Made by a program: the position numbers and the translations under genes
In this document: in pieces, positions 8,890 through 18,322 of the stretch
How positions within the stretch are numbered: position 1 is the stretch's first letter
Layout of the letters: the number at the start of each line of letters is the position of its first letter
Notes under the pieces: model-generated
What the model was told of the DNA's origin: nothing
Databases searched by the model: none
Seen by the model: the letters and a program-made list of their open reading frames with translations, nothing else
Origin: Candidatus Bathyarchaeota archaeon
GTDB lineage: Archaea > Thermoproteota > Bathyarchaeia > Bathyarchaeales > Bathycorpusculaceae
NCBI GenBank assembly: GCA_026014705.1
Contig: JAOZHU010000007.1
Span: forward strand, 44,287 to 108,286
Direction of reading: 5' to 3'
Length of the DNA stretch: 64,000 nucleotides

Positions 8890-9936
8890 TTGAGCACAAG
8901 CTCGGATCAACCGCAAAGGGGAAATAAAGAAAACCGTGAAAACTACGGCGCCGAAGGGTATTGTTGGAACCCGAGAAAAATGCTTGAAACAATGATGAAA
9001 GATCAGAAAACGCTGAAGAACAATTGGAGCGAGAATGACTTACCGAAGCTTGTAGATGAAATCATTCGTAACTATGAGCAGTTCGGAAGCATGGATCACT
9101 TGGAAGGCAAGGATTTACCGTCAAAAAAAGTAGTCATCGAGGTTCTTGAAGATTTATTAACTGTTTTCTTTCCTGGTTACTTGGGTAAAACTGGCATCAC
9201 CAAATCCAACATCAAATATTTTCTGGGCAACACGTTAACTTCAATTTACACGCGGTTGACAGAGGAAGTAGAGAAAAGCTTCAAGTACATTTGCCGAATC
9301 ATCAAGCAATGCCCCGATGACGTATGCCGCAAAAGAGCACAAGTAGTCGTCAAAGAGTTGCTGGAGAAGATTCCTGAAATTCGGTCTCTCCTCAGCGGCG
9401 ACATAGAAGCAGCATACAACGGTGACCCCGCCGCTGTAAGCGCCGAAGAAGTAATCCTCAGCTACCCCTGCGTGCTGGCTGTGACAACTTACCGAATAGC
9501 GCATGAACTGTATCTCCGCGGGGTGCCGCTTATTCCCAGAATAATGAGTGAGCATGTGCACTCGCAAACGGGCATTGATATTCACCCAGGAGCGAAGATA
9601 GGTAAAAACTTCTTCATTGACCATGGAACGGGCGTGGTTATCGGTGAAACCGCGGAAATCGGGGATAACGTAAAGATTTACCAAGGGGTAACTTTGGGCG
9701 CGCTGAGTTTTCCGAAGGACGAGAAAGGGCGATTAATCCGAGGACGAAAGAGACATCCTACAATTGGCAACAACGTAGTGATATATTCAGGGGCAACACT
9801 TCTCGGCGCTGACGCGGTGGTAGGTGACGATGTGGTTATCGGTGGAAACGTCTGGATAACTTCACGTGTTGCCTCGGGCACAAAGATAACCATTGCACCA
9901 CCTGAGCTCAAGTACAAGAGAAAAAAGAAAACATGA
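8890..9936 (+). CDS. cysE: Serine O-acetyltransferase
   Basis: 348 residues. It acetylates serine with acetyl-CoA to give O-acetylserine for CysK. The N-terminal half is helical ([17 protein letters not shown], then [19 protein letters not shown]). The C-terminal left-handed beta-helix has hexapeptide repeats, including [40 protein letters not shown] and [15 protein letters not shown]. The length and the extended helical N-terminus match the long, EpsC-like form. The TTG start at 8890 follows GAGGCG at 8878-8883. It lies downstream of cysK, probably in the same transcript. Confidence 0.93.
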   Translation: MSTSSDQPQRGNKENRENYGAEGYCWNPRKMLETMMKDQKTLKNNWSENDLPKLVDEIIRNYEQFGSMDHLEGKDLPSKKVVIEVLEDLLTVFFPGYLGKTGITKSNIKYFLGNTLTSIYTRLTEEVEKSFKYICRIIKQCPDDVCRKRAQVVVKELLEKIPEIRSLLSGDIEAAYNGDPAAVSAEEVILSYPCVLAVTTYRIAHELYLRGVPLIPRIMSEHVHSQTGIDIHPGAKIGKNFFIDHGTGVVIGETAEIGDNVKIYQGVTLGALSFPKDEKGRLIRGRKRHPTIGNNVVIYSGATLLGADAVVGDDVVIGGNVWITSRVASGTKITIAPPELKYKRKKKT

Positions 9937-9956
9937 AAACCGCGGAAACTTCGCTT

Positions 9957-10400
9957 TTAGAGTAGGCGGAAGTCTTCTTTCACTGTCGAGAGCACGACAT
10001 GCGTGTTTGTGCGTTCAATGTAAGGCAGAGCTAAGAGTCGTTTGGTGAACTGCCCGAGCTCTTCGCGTCCTTTGAATTTTGCGATTATCACAGCGTCTGT
10101 TAATCCAGTCACATCGTAGACGCTGCAGACATTGGGGATTTTGGCTATTTCCTTTTCTGTCTCCACGAGTCTGCCTTTCGCGACTGTGATTTCCGTGACC
10201 ACTGTTAACTGGTAGCCGAGTTTCTCGTGGTCCAATAGCGCCGAGTAGTTTTTGATTATGCCATCGCGTTCCATTTTTTTGATTCTCGCGAGCACGGTGC
10301 CGACGGAGACGCCGACTTTTTTGGCTATTTGTCTACTTGAGAACCGTGCGTCTTCTAGGAGAACTTGGAGGATTTTGTTGTCGGTTTCGTTTCTTTCCAT
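9957..10400 (-). CDS. Lrp/AsnC family transcriptional regulator
   Basis: 147 residues: an N-terminal helix-turn-helix (NKILQVLLEDARFSSRQIAKK, VSVGTVLARIKKMERDGII) and a C-terminal alpha/beta RAM domain (about residues 65-140; VTEITVAKGR, VYDVTGLTDAVIIAKF), which normally binds an amino acid and sets the oligomeric state. The start is moved from the track position (10421) to the ATG at 10400, because AAGGAG lies nine bases before it. It is convergent with cysE, 20 bases away, so control of the cysteine genes is possible but only a positional guess. Confidence 0.9.
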   Translation of the reverse strand: MERNETDNKILQVLLEDARFSSRQIAKKVGVSVGTVLARIKKMERDGIIKNYSALLDHEKLGYQLTVVTEITVAKGRLVETEKEIAKIPNVCSVYDVTGLTDAVIIAKFKGREELGQFTKRLLALPYIERTNTHVVLSTVKEDFRLL

Positions 10401-10661
10401 TGTTGTTTGCTCCTTGTGCATTTTTTCAGTTGAATCGGTTTTTCCGAGACATACTTCTAATTAGCAGTTGTTTATGTTTATATAAGTTTAGTTTCTCTCG
10501 GTCAAATGGAACTATGTACGTTGCTGCAAAAAGGACCCTGAGTAGACGTAAGGCTATGGAAAGCGTGAACGCATTGGCGATAATTGACATGAACCAGACA
10601 GCAATGTTAAATTACTAGAGAGGGGAAAAAACCCATATTCGCAGGTCGTGGCTGGAAACGC

Positions 10662-12206
10662 ATGAAGTATGACACGGTATTAGTGTTGGATTTCGGTGGG
10701 CAATACTGCCACCTGATAGGGCGAAGAATCAGGGAGAACGGCGTTTATTCGGAGATTGTGCCGCACGATATAACGCCAGACGAAATTAAAGCCTTAAACG
10801 AGAAATTTAACGTTAAAGGTTTAGTCTTATCAGGTGGTCCTGCAAGCGTTTACGAGGCGGAGGCGCCGAAAATTGACCCAGGCGTTCTAGAGATGAACTT
10901 GCCCGTTTTAGGCTTATGCTACGGCCAACAACTCATAGCACAAATAGCCAACGGCAAAGTCGAACGTGCCGCCTGTAAAGAATTCGGAATTGCATACGTG
11001 GCAATCGATAAAAACGTGGGCGTACTCAAAGGCTTAAGCAAGAAAGAGAAAGTTTGGATGAGCCACGGCGACACGGTTTTCGCAATGACTCCTGAATACG
11101 AAGTTTTAGCGCACACGGAAAACTGTCCAGTCGCTGCTTTCAGGCATAAGCGTAAGCCAATTTATGGTTTGCAGTGGCACCCTGAAGTTGTACACACGGA
11201 ACACGGAGCCGAGATGCTGCGCAACTTCATTTTCGAAGTTTGCAGGTGCAAGGCTAATTGGCAGATGGAAGACTTAATCGGCAAGATGATAAAAGAGTTG
11301 AAGGCGGAAGTTGGCGATGCCAAAGCCATAATCGGTTTGAGTGGTGGTATTGATTCCAGTGTGGCGACAGCTGTTGCGGCTCAAGCACTAGGCGATATGC
11401 TCACGGCTGTTTTCGTGGACCATGGGTTCATGCGGGAAGGCGAACCCGAAGCTATTAAGGCTGCTTTTGGGAGTTACGGTATTAATTTTGTGATGGCGAA
11501 TGCGAAACAGAGGTTCATGGAAAAGCTAAAAGGCGTAGTTGACCCTGAAAGGAAACGAAAAATCATCGGAGAAGAATTCATAAGAGTCTTCGAGGAAATC
11601 GCAGAGAAATCTGGCGCCGAGTTTCTGATTCAAGGAACAATCTACCCCGACAGAATAGAGTCAGGCTTCAGGAAGCATTCGGATAAAATTAAGACTCATC
11701 ATAACGTGGCTGGACTACCCGCAAGAATTAAGTTCAGAAAGATTTTGGAGCCGCTGCGTGATTTGTACAAGGACGAAGTGCGCAAAGTCGCCAAGATGCT
11801 AGGTTTGCCGCAAGCCATAGTCAATAGACAACCGTTCCCAGGTCCAGGCTTAGCCGTTAGGATAATCGGCGAATTAACTGAAGACAAAGTTAAAGTCGCC
11901 AAAAAAGCTGACCGCATAGTGACCGAGGAGATTGAACGAAACGGGTTAGCTGAGAACCTCTGGCAGTATTTTGCTGTATTAACGGATACGAAAGCCACAG
12001 GCGTCAGAGGTGACGCTAGAGCTTACGGCTACGTTGTGGCTGTCAGAGCAGCGGAAAGCCGCGAAGCCATGACCGCCAGCTTTGCGCGAATTCCCTACGA
12101 GATTTTGGAGAAAATTTCTACGCGCATAACCAACGAAGTGCCCGAGGTTACTCGCGTGGTGTATGATGTGACGCATAAGCCGCCTGCCACGATAGAATGG
12201 GAATAA
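10662..12206 (+). CDS. guaA: GMP synthase, single-chain (glutamine-hydrolysing)
   Basis: 514 residues that convert XMP, ATP and glutamine to GMP. The N-terminal class I glutaminase has GLCYGQQL with nucleophile C86 and the His-Glu pair in QWHPEVVHT. The ATP pyrophosphatase domain has the P-loop GLSGGIDSS, and the C-terminal dimerisation domain ends PPATIEWE, as is typical. Many archaea encode the two halves as separate subunits (GuaAA and GuaAB); here they are fused, as in bacteria. The ATG start follows a purine-rich GGCTGGAAACGC. The gene stands alone in the same direction as hypE. Confidence 0.96.
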   Translation: MKYDTVLVLDFGGQYCHLIGRRIRENGVYSEIVPHDITPDEIKALNEKFNVKGLVLSGGPASVYEAEAPKIDPGVLEMNLPVLGLCYGQQLIAQIANGKVERAACKEFGIAYVAIDKNVGVLKGLSKKEKVWMSHGDTVFAMTPEYEVLAHTENCPVAAFRHKRKPIYGLQWHPEVVHTEHGAEMLRNFIFEVCRCKANWQMEDLIGKMIKELKAEVGDAKAIIGLSGGIDSSVATAVAAQALGDMLTAVFVDHGFMREGEPEAIKAAFGSYGINFVMANAKQRFMEKLKGVVDPERKRKIIGEEFIRVFEEIAEKSGAEFLIQGTIYPDRIESGFRKHSDKIKTHHNVAGLPARIKFRKILEPLRDLYKDEVRKVAKMLGLPQAIVNRQPFPGPGLAVRIIGELTEDKVKVAKKADRIVTEEIERNGLAENLWQYFAVLTDTKATGVRGDARAYGYVVAVRAAESREAMTASFARIPYEILEKISTRITNEVPEVTRVVYDVTHKPPATIEWE

Positions 12207-12337
12207 CAGATTCTTCAATGCTTTTCGCGTTCTATTAGATGGTTCACTCTCTATAGCGGTTGAGGATTTTCCTTGTTTTGTGCGATGTGTTTATGTTTCA
12301 CCGCACAACCTAAGTTTAAACTGAGGCAAGGGTAACA

Positions 12338-13405
12338 ATGAGCAGCAAGAAAGACACAGTCACCATGTTGCATGGCGCTGGCGGCACCGTAATGCACAGT
12401 TTGGTCACAGATTATGTTGTTAAATATCTTGGCGGCTACAGCAACGCCGAGGTCCCACTTGAGGCTTTGGATGATGCGGCTGTTGTAGGCGATGTGGTTT
12501 TCAAAAGCGATTCTCACGCGGTTAAACCCATTTTCTTCCCAGGCGGAGACATCGGACGGCTATCTGTTTCAGGCACAGTGAATGACATTGCAGCATTAGG
12601 CGCTGAGCCATACGCGTTAGCGTGCGGTTTGATTCTAGAAGAAGGCTTAGCCTTATCGGATTTGGAACGAATTTTAGCCAGCATGAGAAGCACATGTGCT
12701 GAGGCAGGCGTGGGCGTCGTGACAGGCGACACCAAAGTCGTGGAAAAGGGCAGTTTAGGCGGCTGCGTCATGAACGTTGCAGGCATAGGCAGGAGAACAG
12801 CGGCGTTAGAAAGCAACTTGAAAGTTGTCAAACAGCACCACAGCAACTTCACGGCGCGTTGGGTGCTAGACTCTAACTTGAGTGTAGGCGACAAAATAAT
12901 ATTGTCTGGCACAATAGGCGACCACGGCTTAGCAGTGCTCTCCGCTCAGCAGGGCCTGAAGTTTGGGAGCGAAATAAAATCCGATGTCAAACCGTTAAAC
13001 CGCATGATACAGCACTTGCTCGGCATAGTGGGCGGAGTAGTAACCATGAAGGACCCAACCCGAGGTGGGTTAGCTGACGCATTGAACGAGATAAGCGAAA
13101 AATCACAAGTAGGCATACTAGTTCACGAGGCAAAAGTGCCCATCAGACAAGATGTGCAAGCTGCATGCGAGATGCTGGGATTAGACCCGCTGGAAGTAGG
13201 CAACGAAGGAAAAATAATCATCGGTGCAGTACCCGCTAAAGCCGAGGAAATTCTGAATTTTCTGAGACATACCAGCGAGGGCGAGAACGCGGAGATTATC
13301 GGTGAAGCCACCTGTGAATTCAAAGGCGTAGCCATGCAAACGCTGGTAGGCGGCAAACGCATAATCGCTAGACCTGTAGGCGACCCCGTGCCAAGAATAT
13401 GCTAG
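12338..13405 (+). CDS. hypE: Hydrogenase maturation protein HypE
   Basis: 355 residues of the PurM/SelD-like fold. HypE dehydrates the carbamoyl group passed from HypF into the cyanide ligand of the [NiFe]-hydrogenase active site. The N-terminus has HGAGGTVMHSLV, the nucleotide region SGTVNDIAALGAEP, and MKDPTRGGLA in the second half. The protein ends in PRIC, whose C-terminal cysteine (C355) carries the thiocarboxamide/thiocyanate. GAGGCAAGGG precedes the ATG. It is about 3.5 kb from, and opposite to, hypF-hypC-hypD. The stop overlaps the end of the convergent beta-helix gene by four bases. Confidence 0.96.
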   Translation: MSSKKDTVTMLHGAGGTVMHSLVTDYVVKYLGGYSNAEVPLEALDDAAVVGDVVFKSDSHAVKPIFFPGGDIGRLSVSGTVNDIAALGAEPYALACGLILEEGLALSDLERILASMRSTCAEAGVGVVTGDTKVVEKGSLGGCVMNVAGIGRRTAALESNLKVVKQHHSNFTARWVLDSNLSVGDKIILSGTIGDHGLAVLSAQQGLKFGSEIKSDVKPLNRMIQHLLGIVGGVVTMKDPTRGGLADALNEISEKSQVGILVHEAKVPIRQDVQAACEMLGLDPLEVGNEGKIIIGAVPAKAEEILNFLRHTSEGENAEIIGEATCEFKGVAMQTLVGGKRIIARPVGDPVPRIC

Positions 13406-15402
13406 CAACAGTGCAAATCTTCGGTTTTGCGTCTATATCTCTTAAAGTATGCCAATAGACCGAAACCGAAAATAGCCGCGGAAACAGTGAAAGCCTCGAT
13501 TGTTGCGGTTGGGAATGGCTCAGTCGTTAGCTGTTCAGTTTCTGGGAACGGTGCTGAATTGGTTTCTTCAGAAGGTGCGAATGGAGAAGGTCCAATTGGA
13601 GAAGCGTTTTCGGAGTCTGAAGAGGGCAAAGTAGACGGCAAAGAGTAAGCCCATTCGGGCAGCTCCACAGTTGCGCTGGAAATATCAAAGGGCGCCATGA
13701 GCGGATAATTATCTTGCCCGCAGACAAATGCTACATCCGTGCAGGTGCTCAGGTCAAAGTAGGTGCTGGTAACTCTGTAAGGCGTGTCGCCTATACCGTC
13801 GAAATTTTGGTCTCTTCCAGTGTAGTCGCTCCAGTAGTTGCCTTCTTTACCGTTGTCCCATCGGTTAGCCGTGTTTTTCGCCCAGTTTTTTCCTACCTGT
13901 TGCTCATTGTTCACGAAGTTGTTGTGATAGAAGACATTGCCTGACATGCGCTCTGCTGCGGTTCCCACTTCAACGCCGACTCTGTTGTTCTCGATGTGGT
14001 TTCCGTAGCAAACGTTGTCGAAACCGAAGACCACCGTAATCCCCCGGTAGGATTCTGTGATTCTGTTTGCGCACATAATGTTGTTTGAACCTTCCTGTAT
14101 GACGATGCCGCTGCGCGTAATGGTGTTTGTGGCGATGATATTTCCATTGGACCAAACTCGCATGGCATCACAGTCAGTAATAGTGTTTTCGTAAACAAGG
14201 TTGTATGAGCCTGATAAATCAACGCCTGCGTACATCGTTCCAGTGAACCTGTTGCGCGTTATATTATTGTAAGAGCCTGCTACCTCGATTACATGATTGC
14301 CGCTCTCCCCAGTGCTCACCGTGTTCTCTGCGATAGTCTGGTAGAAACCGCCTGCAACTATTCCCCCACTTCCTGCTTGGATAATGTTGCTGATTATTCT
14401 GGTTCCGGTGCCATTCGCCGTGACACCTGTTACGCTGCTGCTGATGCTGTTTCCAACAACTTCGTCGCCGAAAGAGCCGTAAATGCCGATGCCGCCCGTG
14501 CACTCCGTTACGCTGTTACTTGATACCTTTGAACCGCGCGTGCTTACCAAGATTATGCCGTCCTGATTTTTTGAGAGGCTTAACCCTTGAGCGGTAACGC
14601 CGACGCAGTTCACTAGAACCACACAGCCTGCATCAGGAGGAACTGCTCGATTAGACACGCCTACCCAATAGTAAACGGGCTTGCCATCCACAGTGTTTGA
14701 CGCATCTACATCATTAACGTATGCGGAGGGCGATGGGCTGGAAACACCGAAGTGCTGAGCATTATTAATCATGCTGTTGCTTCTGAGAGTATTATTGACC
14801 GCGGAAATTAGCCGCATGCCGCCCCAGTTACCCGTTACCATGTTGCTTCCCACAAAGTTGTTGTCGGAAGCTTCAATCCTAATCCCGTAATCGTTACGCG
14901 CAACATAGTTGTCGGAAACGCTATTTTGTGAAGCACCGTAAAGCCAGATGCCGCAGCCGCAGTCCAGCACCCTATTGCCGAATATCTTGCAGTTCTTAGC
15001 ATTAAGCACGTGAATCCCGGCTAGCCGCGTGCTCCACATCCAAATGGACTGAGGGTTATTCGGGGTCGCATCGTAAACTATGGTGAATCCTGAAACTTCA
15101 ACGTTGTCGTGGCGTATCAAGATAACAGTGGCTGCTTTGCCGCCATTGATTATTGTGGCATCTTTGTCTTCGCCTCTAAGCGACAGAGTCTTGTCAATAA
15201 CTAGAACTTCAGTGTAGTTTCCCTTCTTAACGAATATGTTGTCGCCGTCTGCAGCGTTCGCTATGGCTAAGTTTATCGTTGAACATTCGTCGGGAACAAT
15301 GATCGTGCGTGGTCCAGCCTTAATGGGTTGAATTGCAAACACGGTTGAAAGGACAAGGCTAAACAGAACCAAGAAGACAACCGATTTCTTGCCAACAGTC
15401 AT
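13402..15402 (-). CDS. Secreted right-handed beta-helix (NosD-like) surface protein
   Basis: 666 residues. An N-terminal signal peptide (VVFLVLFSLVLSTVFA) precedes a long run of parallel beta-helix coils of NosD/pectate-lyase type (repeats such as SGFTIV, NSVSDNYVARNDYGIRI, NNFVGSNMVTGN, YNNITRNRFTG). Near residue 520 is NRWDNGKEGNYWSDYTG, a motif common in archaeal NosD-like proteins. A Ser/Pro/Thr-rich stalk and one C-terminal membrane helix (SAAIFGFGLLAYF) before RKTEDL anchor it to the outside of the cell. The likely role is a cell-surface glycan- or ligand-binding protein. It is divergent from a membrane-anchored regulator, with three palindromes in between. Confidence 0.8.
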   Translation of the reverse strand: MTVGKKSVVFLVLFSLVLSTVFAIQPIKAGPRTIIVPDECSTINLAIANAADGDNIFVKKGNYTEVLVIDKTLSLRGEDKDATIINGGKAATVILIRHDNVEVSGFTIVYDATPNNPQSIWMWSTRLAGIHVLNAKNCKIFGNRVLDCGCGIWLYGASQNSVSDNYVARNDYGIRIEASDNNFVGSNMVTGNWGGMRLISAVNNTLRSNSMINNAQHFGVSSPSPSAYVNDVDASNTVDGKPVYYWVGVSNRAVPPDAGCVVLVNCVGVTAQGLSLSKNQDGIILVSTRGSKVSSNSVTECTGGIGIYGSFGDEVVGNSISSSVTGVTANGTGTRIISNIIQAGSGGIVAGGFYQTIAENTVSTGESGNHVIEVAGSYNNITRNRFTGTMYAGVDLSGSYNLVYENTITDCDAMRVWSNGNIIATNTITRSGIVIQEGSNNIMCANRITESYRGITVVFGFDNVCYGNHIENNRVGVEVGTAAERMSGNVFYHNNFVNNEQQVGKNWAKNTANRWDNGKEGNYWSDYTGRDQNFDGIGDTPYRVTSTYFDLSTCTDVAFVCGQDNYPLMAPFDISSATVELPEWAYSLPSTLPSSDSENASPIGPSPFAPSEETNSAPFPETEQLTTEPFPTATIEAFTVSAAIFGFGLLAYFKRYRRKTEDLHCC

Positions 15403-15460
15403 CTCGCATCCCGCTCCTAAACAATACTATTTTGAGGTTTATTTTCTGATAAAAGGGTTT

Positions 15461-15481
15461 TTGTTAAGGTTTCTTGACTAA
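15461..15481. promoter_or_regulatory. Operator-like palindrome 1 (degenerate)
   Basis: Half-site TTGTTAAG, then GTTT, then a perfect half-site CTTGACTAA. It is the copy nearest the beta-helix gene, with its centre 44 bases from palindrome 2. Confidence 0.55.
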
Positions 15482-15503
15482 ATAAGCCCGCAAGGCGCTT
15501 TTT

Positions 15504-15525
15504 TTAGTCAAGGTTTCTTGACTAA
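15504..15525. promoter_or_regulatory. Operator-like palindrome 2 (perfect)
   Basis: Nine-base arms TTAGTCAAG and CTTGACTAA flank a GTTT spacer and are perfectly complementary. It lies between the divergent start codons at 15402 and 15614 and is the best-preserved of three sites. Confidence 0.65.
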
Positions 15526-15537
15526 CCTGCTTTTGCG

Positions 15538-15557
15538 TAGTCAAATTTCTTTGACAA
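15538..15557. promoter_or_regulatory. Operator-like palindrome 3
   Basis: GTCAAA, spacer TTTC, TTTGAC: perfect six-base arms with the same four-base spacer as the other two copies. Its centre is 33 bases from palindrome 2, close to three helical turns. It lies nearest the regulator gene, suggesting autoregulation. Confidence 0.6.
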
Positions 15558-15613
15558 CGAGCAAAAGTTTTCTAAGCTACTCCGCAATAATAATAGCCAA
15601 GGTGCGTGGGGCG

Positions 15614-16912
15614 ATGTCTGACCCCGAAGAAGAAATTTACTCAACCATGTTCAGCTCGTTAAAGCATCCAGCGCGCCGAAAAATTCTCCGCATGCTCGCC
15701 GACAAGCCAATCACGTTTTCGCAGATGGTGGATGAACTTGGAATCTCCAGTTCCCACTTGACGTATCACTTGGAGAGCCTCGGCGCGCTCGTGTCCAAAA
15801 CAGAAGATGGCAAATACAAACTCTCGCGGTTCGGAGAAACCTGCGTGAGCACCATGCGTGGCGTGGAAGAGGTGCCAACCACTCAGCCGCAGCGTTTCCT
15901 GTCTTTAGCCTTCAAGTGGAAAGCAATTTTAGCTGCAGCCGTAATCGCCATCGTGCTTCTGGCAAGCCTCGCATACATTCAAACTTCTTCTATAAGCCAA
16001 TTAGCCCAAGAACAAGAGAACCTGAGAGCCGAGTTAGCCGAGGCGACCGCAAAGTACCAGCAACTGCTCTCATGGAGCAACAGCACCGATAAAGCGTTGT
16101 CTTTCCTCCAAAACGTCGCCCAAATAGACATCGCAAAGTATCAGGTAACGTTAATGAGCGACACGGTGGAATACCGTTCGGATATCGGCGGCGTTCTTGA
16201 AGAGATTGTCAAATACGCTTTGACAAGCAACGAAAGCAAAGTAGACGCTGTCTTACGGTTCAGAAACAAAAACCTGTCGCGGTACCAACTGTATTTGCTT
16301 GAAGGCTCACCCCTCTACGCTCAACCGCAACCAGTCGATATACTAGACGTGTCCAGAGGCTTTCTCGAGCGGTACGGAAAATACGCTGGCGCCGCCTACG
16401 TTGAAGAAATGAAGACGGTAGCCGCACAAATCAACGAAACAAGAAACACAGAACTAACGAAAGGCAACATTAAACTAAACATCTCAATAGCTGGAGACAA
16501 AACAGAAATCCTGTGGCTGCACACGGAAAACGGCGTTGACTTCTCGCCTAAAAGCTTAAGTTTAGTGTTTGAAGGCAACATGCTGAAAGAAGTCACCGAC
16601 GGCTGGTTCTTGTTCAAAATCGGAAGCACCCAAATCAACATCTCCGCCCAAGAAGCCGTGGGAATCGCCCGAAACGCCGCAAAAGACTTCACGTGGCGAG
16701 CCAACGGTGTCGAAGTGACAGATTTCACCGTGCTGGAAGAACCAGTCACGGTTCTGTTCCACCCAAGCCTCAGAGAAGACCTATCGCTGATTCCATACTG
16801 GCACGTTACGCTGTATCTGGACAAGGTCTACGCAGGCGGAGTCAACCGTATAACCGTGGGCATCTGGGCAGACAACGGAAAAATCGCCCAAATCAAAGCA
16901 GCAACTGGTTAA
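15614..16912 (+). CDS. Membrane-anchored ArsR-like winged-helix regulator with extracellular domain
   Basis: 432 residues from the ATG at 15614. The track start at 15518 would run through the operators. Residues 1-80 form a winged helix (FSSLKHPARRKILRMLADKP, MVDELGISSSHLTYHLESLGAL). One transmembrane helix (about residues 100-120, ILAAAVIAIVLLASLAYI) is followed by a coiled coil (LAQEQENLRAELAEATAKY) and an approximately 280-residue domain outside the membrane, whose C-terminal part (SAQEAVGIARNAAKDF, ITVGIWADNGKIAQI) looks like a PepSY-type fold. It probably senses an outside signal and binds DNA from the membrane. It is divergent from the beta-helix surface gene. Confidence 0.75.
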   Translation: MSDPEEEIYSTMFSSLKHPARRKILRMLADKPITFSQMVDELGISSSHLTYHLESLGALVSKTEDGKYKLSRFGETCVSTMRGVEEVPTTQPQRFLSLAFKWKAILAAAVIAIVLLASLAYIQTSSISQLAQEQENLRAELAEATAKYQQLLSWSNSTDKALSFLQNVAQIDIAKYQVTLMSDTVEYRSDIGGVLEEIVKYALTSNESKVDAVLRFRNKNLSRYQLYLLEGSPLYAQPQPVDILDVSRGFLERYGKYAGAAYVEEMKTVAAQINETRNTELTKGNIKLNISIAGDKTEILWLHTENGVDFSPKSLSLVFEGNMLKEVTDGWFLFKIGSTQINISAQEAVGIARNAAKDFTWRANGVEVTDFTVLEEPVTVLFHPSLREDLSLIPYWHVTLYLDKVYAGGVNRITVGIWADNGKIAQIKAATG

Positions 16913-16946
16913 ACGCAAATAACACACAAAACACAGAACGCTAAAG

Positions 16947-18029
16947 CTAAACTTGCGTTGCCTTCGCCCAAACCCTGCAAGTGCCCTCCATGCTGACCAT
17001 GCAGGCTCCCACGGGGTTCTGCGGGGTGCACGCATGCATGAACAATGGGCACTCGCTGGGCTTTATTTTGCCGATAACCACCAAGTGGCAGCGGCACCCC
17101 GGCTGTGAATCAATGCCCTCCGCAAACCTGAGGCGATACTTTTTTTCGGCGTCAAAGGCAGCGTACTCAGGTTTAAGCGCAAGCTTAGACGCGGGAATGG
17201 TGCCTAGTCCACGCCACTTGCCGTCTTGAACAGTAAAGACATCGCTTATTAGCCGTTGCGCTTTAACATTGCCTTCCCAGTTCACGGCGCGCACATACTC
17301 ATTCTCCAATGCGGGCTTGTTTTCGCTTAGCTGCTTTAGCACCATGTAGACAGCAAACAGCACATCCAGCGGTTCGAAACCTGCAACAACGGTTGGCAAA
17401 CCATATTTTGTGGGGAAAACCTCGTAGGGCTTAAGCCCGATTATTGTGCTAACGTGACCAGGCGCGATGAACCCCTTTAACTGCAAATCCTCCATACGCG
17501 CAAGTAGTTCCATGGCAGGCGGAACCACACGATGAGAAACCAGAAAGCTAAGGTTTCCACGCGGCTTTAGTGAGACTTCAACTGCAGTGGAAGGTGCGGT
17601 TGTTTCGAAACCCACGGCGAAAAAGACAAACTCCTTATTCGCTTCGTCCTGCGCCATTTGCACGACATCGCTTACACTGTAAACTATGCGCACGTCAGCA
17701 CCTTTAGCCTTGGCATCTAAAAGCGACATGCGCGAGCCGGGAACACGGAGCAAATCGCCGAAGCATGCAATCACCGTGCCTTTTGAGGCTAATTCGATGG
17801 CTGCGTCAACTTCTGAAGCGGGCACTATGCAGACTGGACAGCCTGGTCCAGCGATGACTTCCACGTTATCGGGTAAAAGACTCCGCAAGCCGTAATGTGT
17901 AATCGTCCATTCATGTGTGCCGCATACATGACAGATTTTAACGGGCTTGCCTTTCGGTGTTAACGCGTGAATTTTCTGCGCTATGCTCTTTGCTAGTTCG
18001 GGGTCTCGGAACTTGAGTTTCTCAGCCAT
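16947..18029 (-). CDS. hypD: Hydrogenase maturation protein HypD
   Basis: 360 residues. With HypC, HypD holds the iron and assembles the Fe(CN)2CO unit of [NiFe]-hydrogenase. Conserved motifs are CHVCGTHEW (C33, C36), AGPGCPVCIVP, FFAVGFETTAP and the C-terminal Fe-S region (GCRCHLVVIGKIKPSECPLF, ACTPQNPVGACMVS). It is the last gene of hypF-hypC-hypD, 19 bases after hypC. The length is normal. Confidence 0.96.
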   Translation of the reverse strand: MAEKLKFRDPELAKSIAQKIHALTPKGKPVKICHVCGTHEWTITHYGLRSLLPDNVEVIAGPGCPVCIVPASEVDAAIELASKGTVIACFGDLLRVPGSRMSLLDAKAKGADVRIVYSVSDVVQMAQDEANKEFVFFAVGFETTAPSTAVEVSLKPRGNLSFLVSHRVVPPAMELLARMEDLQLKGFIAPGHVSTIIGLKPYEVFPTKYGLPTVVAGFEPLDVLFAVYMVLKQLSENKPALENEYVRAVNWEGNVKAQRLISDVFTVQDGKWRGLGTIPASKLALKPEYAAFDAEKKYRLRFAEGIDSQPGCRCHLVVIGKIKPSECPLFMHACTPQNPVGACMVSMEGTCRVWAKATQV

Positions 18030-18048
18030 AACTTATTCACTTACCCTG

Positions 18049-18273
18049 TTACTCTTCTTCAGCTGCCAGAATCTCGTTCCACAAGCTCAATGTTTCCAAC
18101 GCGTCCTTCTCATCCATCAACTGAATAGCGTAGCCAGCGTGAACTAAAACGTAATCGCCCACTTTCGCGTTTACCAGCGTCACGTTAACCTCGCGTAAGA
18201 CTCCCTCGCCGAAGTCTACCTGCGCTTTGTCACCGTCAACGCGCATCACACGCGCTGGAATAGCCAAACACAT
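18049..18273 (-). CDS. hypC: Hydrogenase maturation chaperone HypC
   Basis: 74 residues starting MCLAIPARV. Cys2 is the conserved residue that binds the iron unit together with HypD. The rest forms the small OB-like barrel (VGDYVLVHAGYAIQLMDE). It sits between hypF (49-base gap) and hypD (19-base gap), consistent with one operon. Confidence 0.95.
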   Translation of the reverse strand: MCLAIPARVMRVDGDKAQVDFGEGVLREVNVTLVNAKVGDYVLVHAGYAIQLMDEKDALETLSLWNEILAAEEE

Positions 18274-18322
18274 GTCTTATCAACCTTAAACCGAGCAGCA
18301 ACAACGATAAAATGGTTATGGT

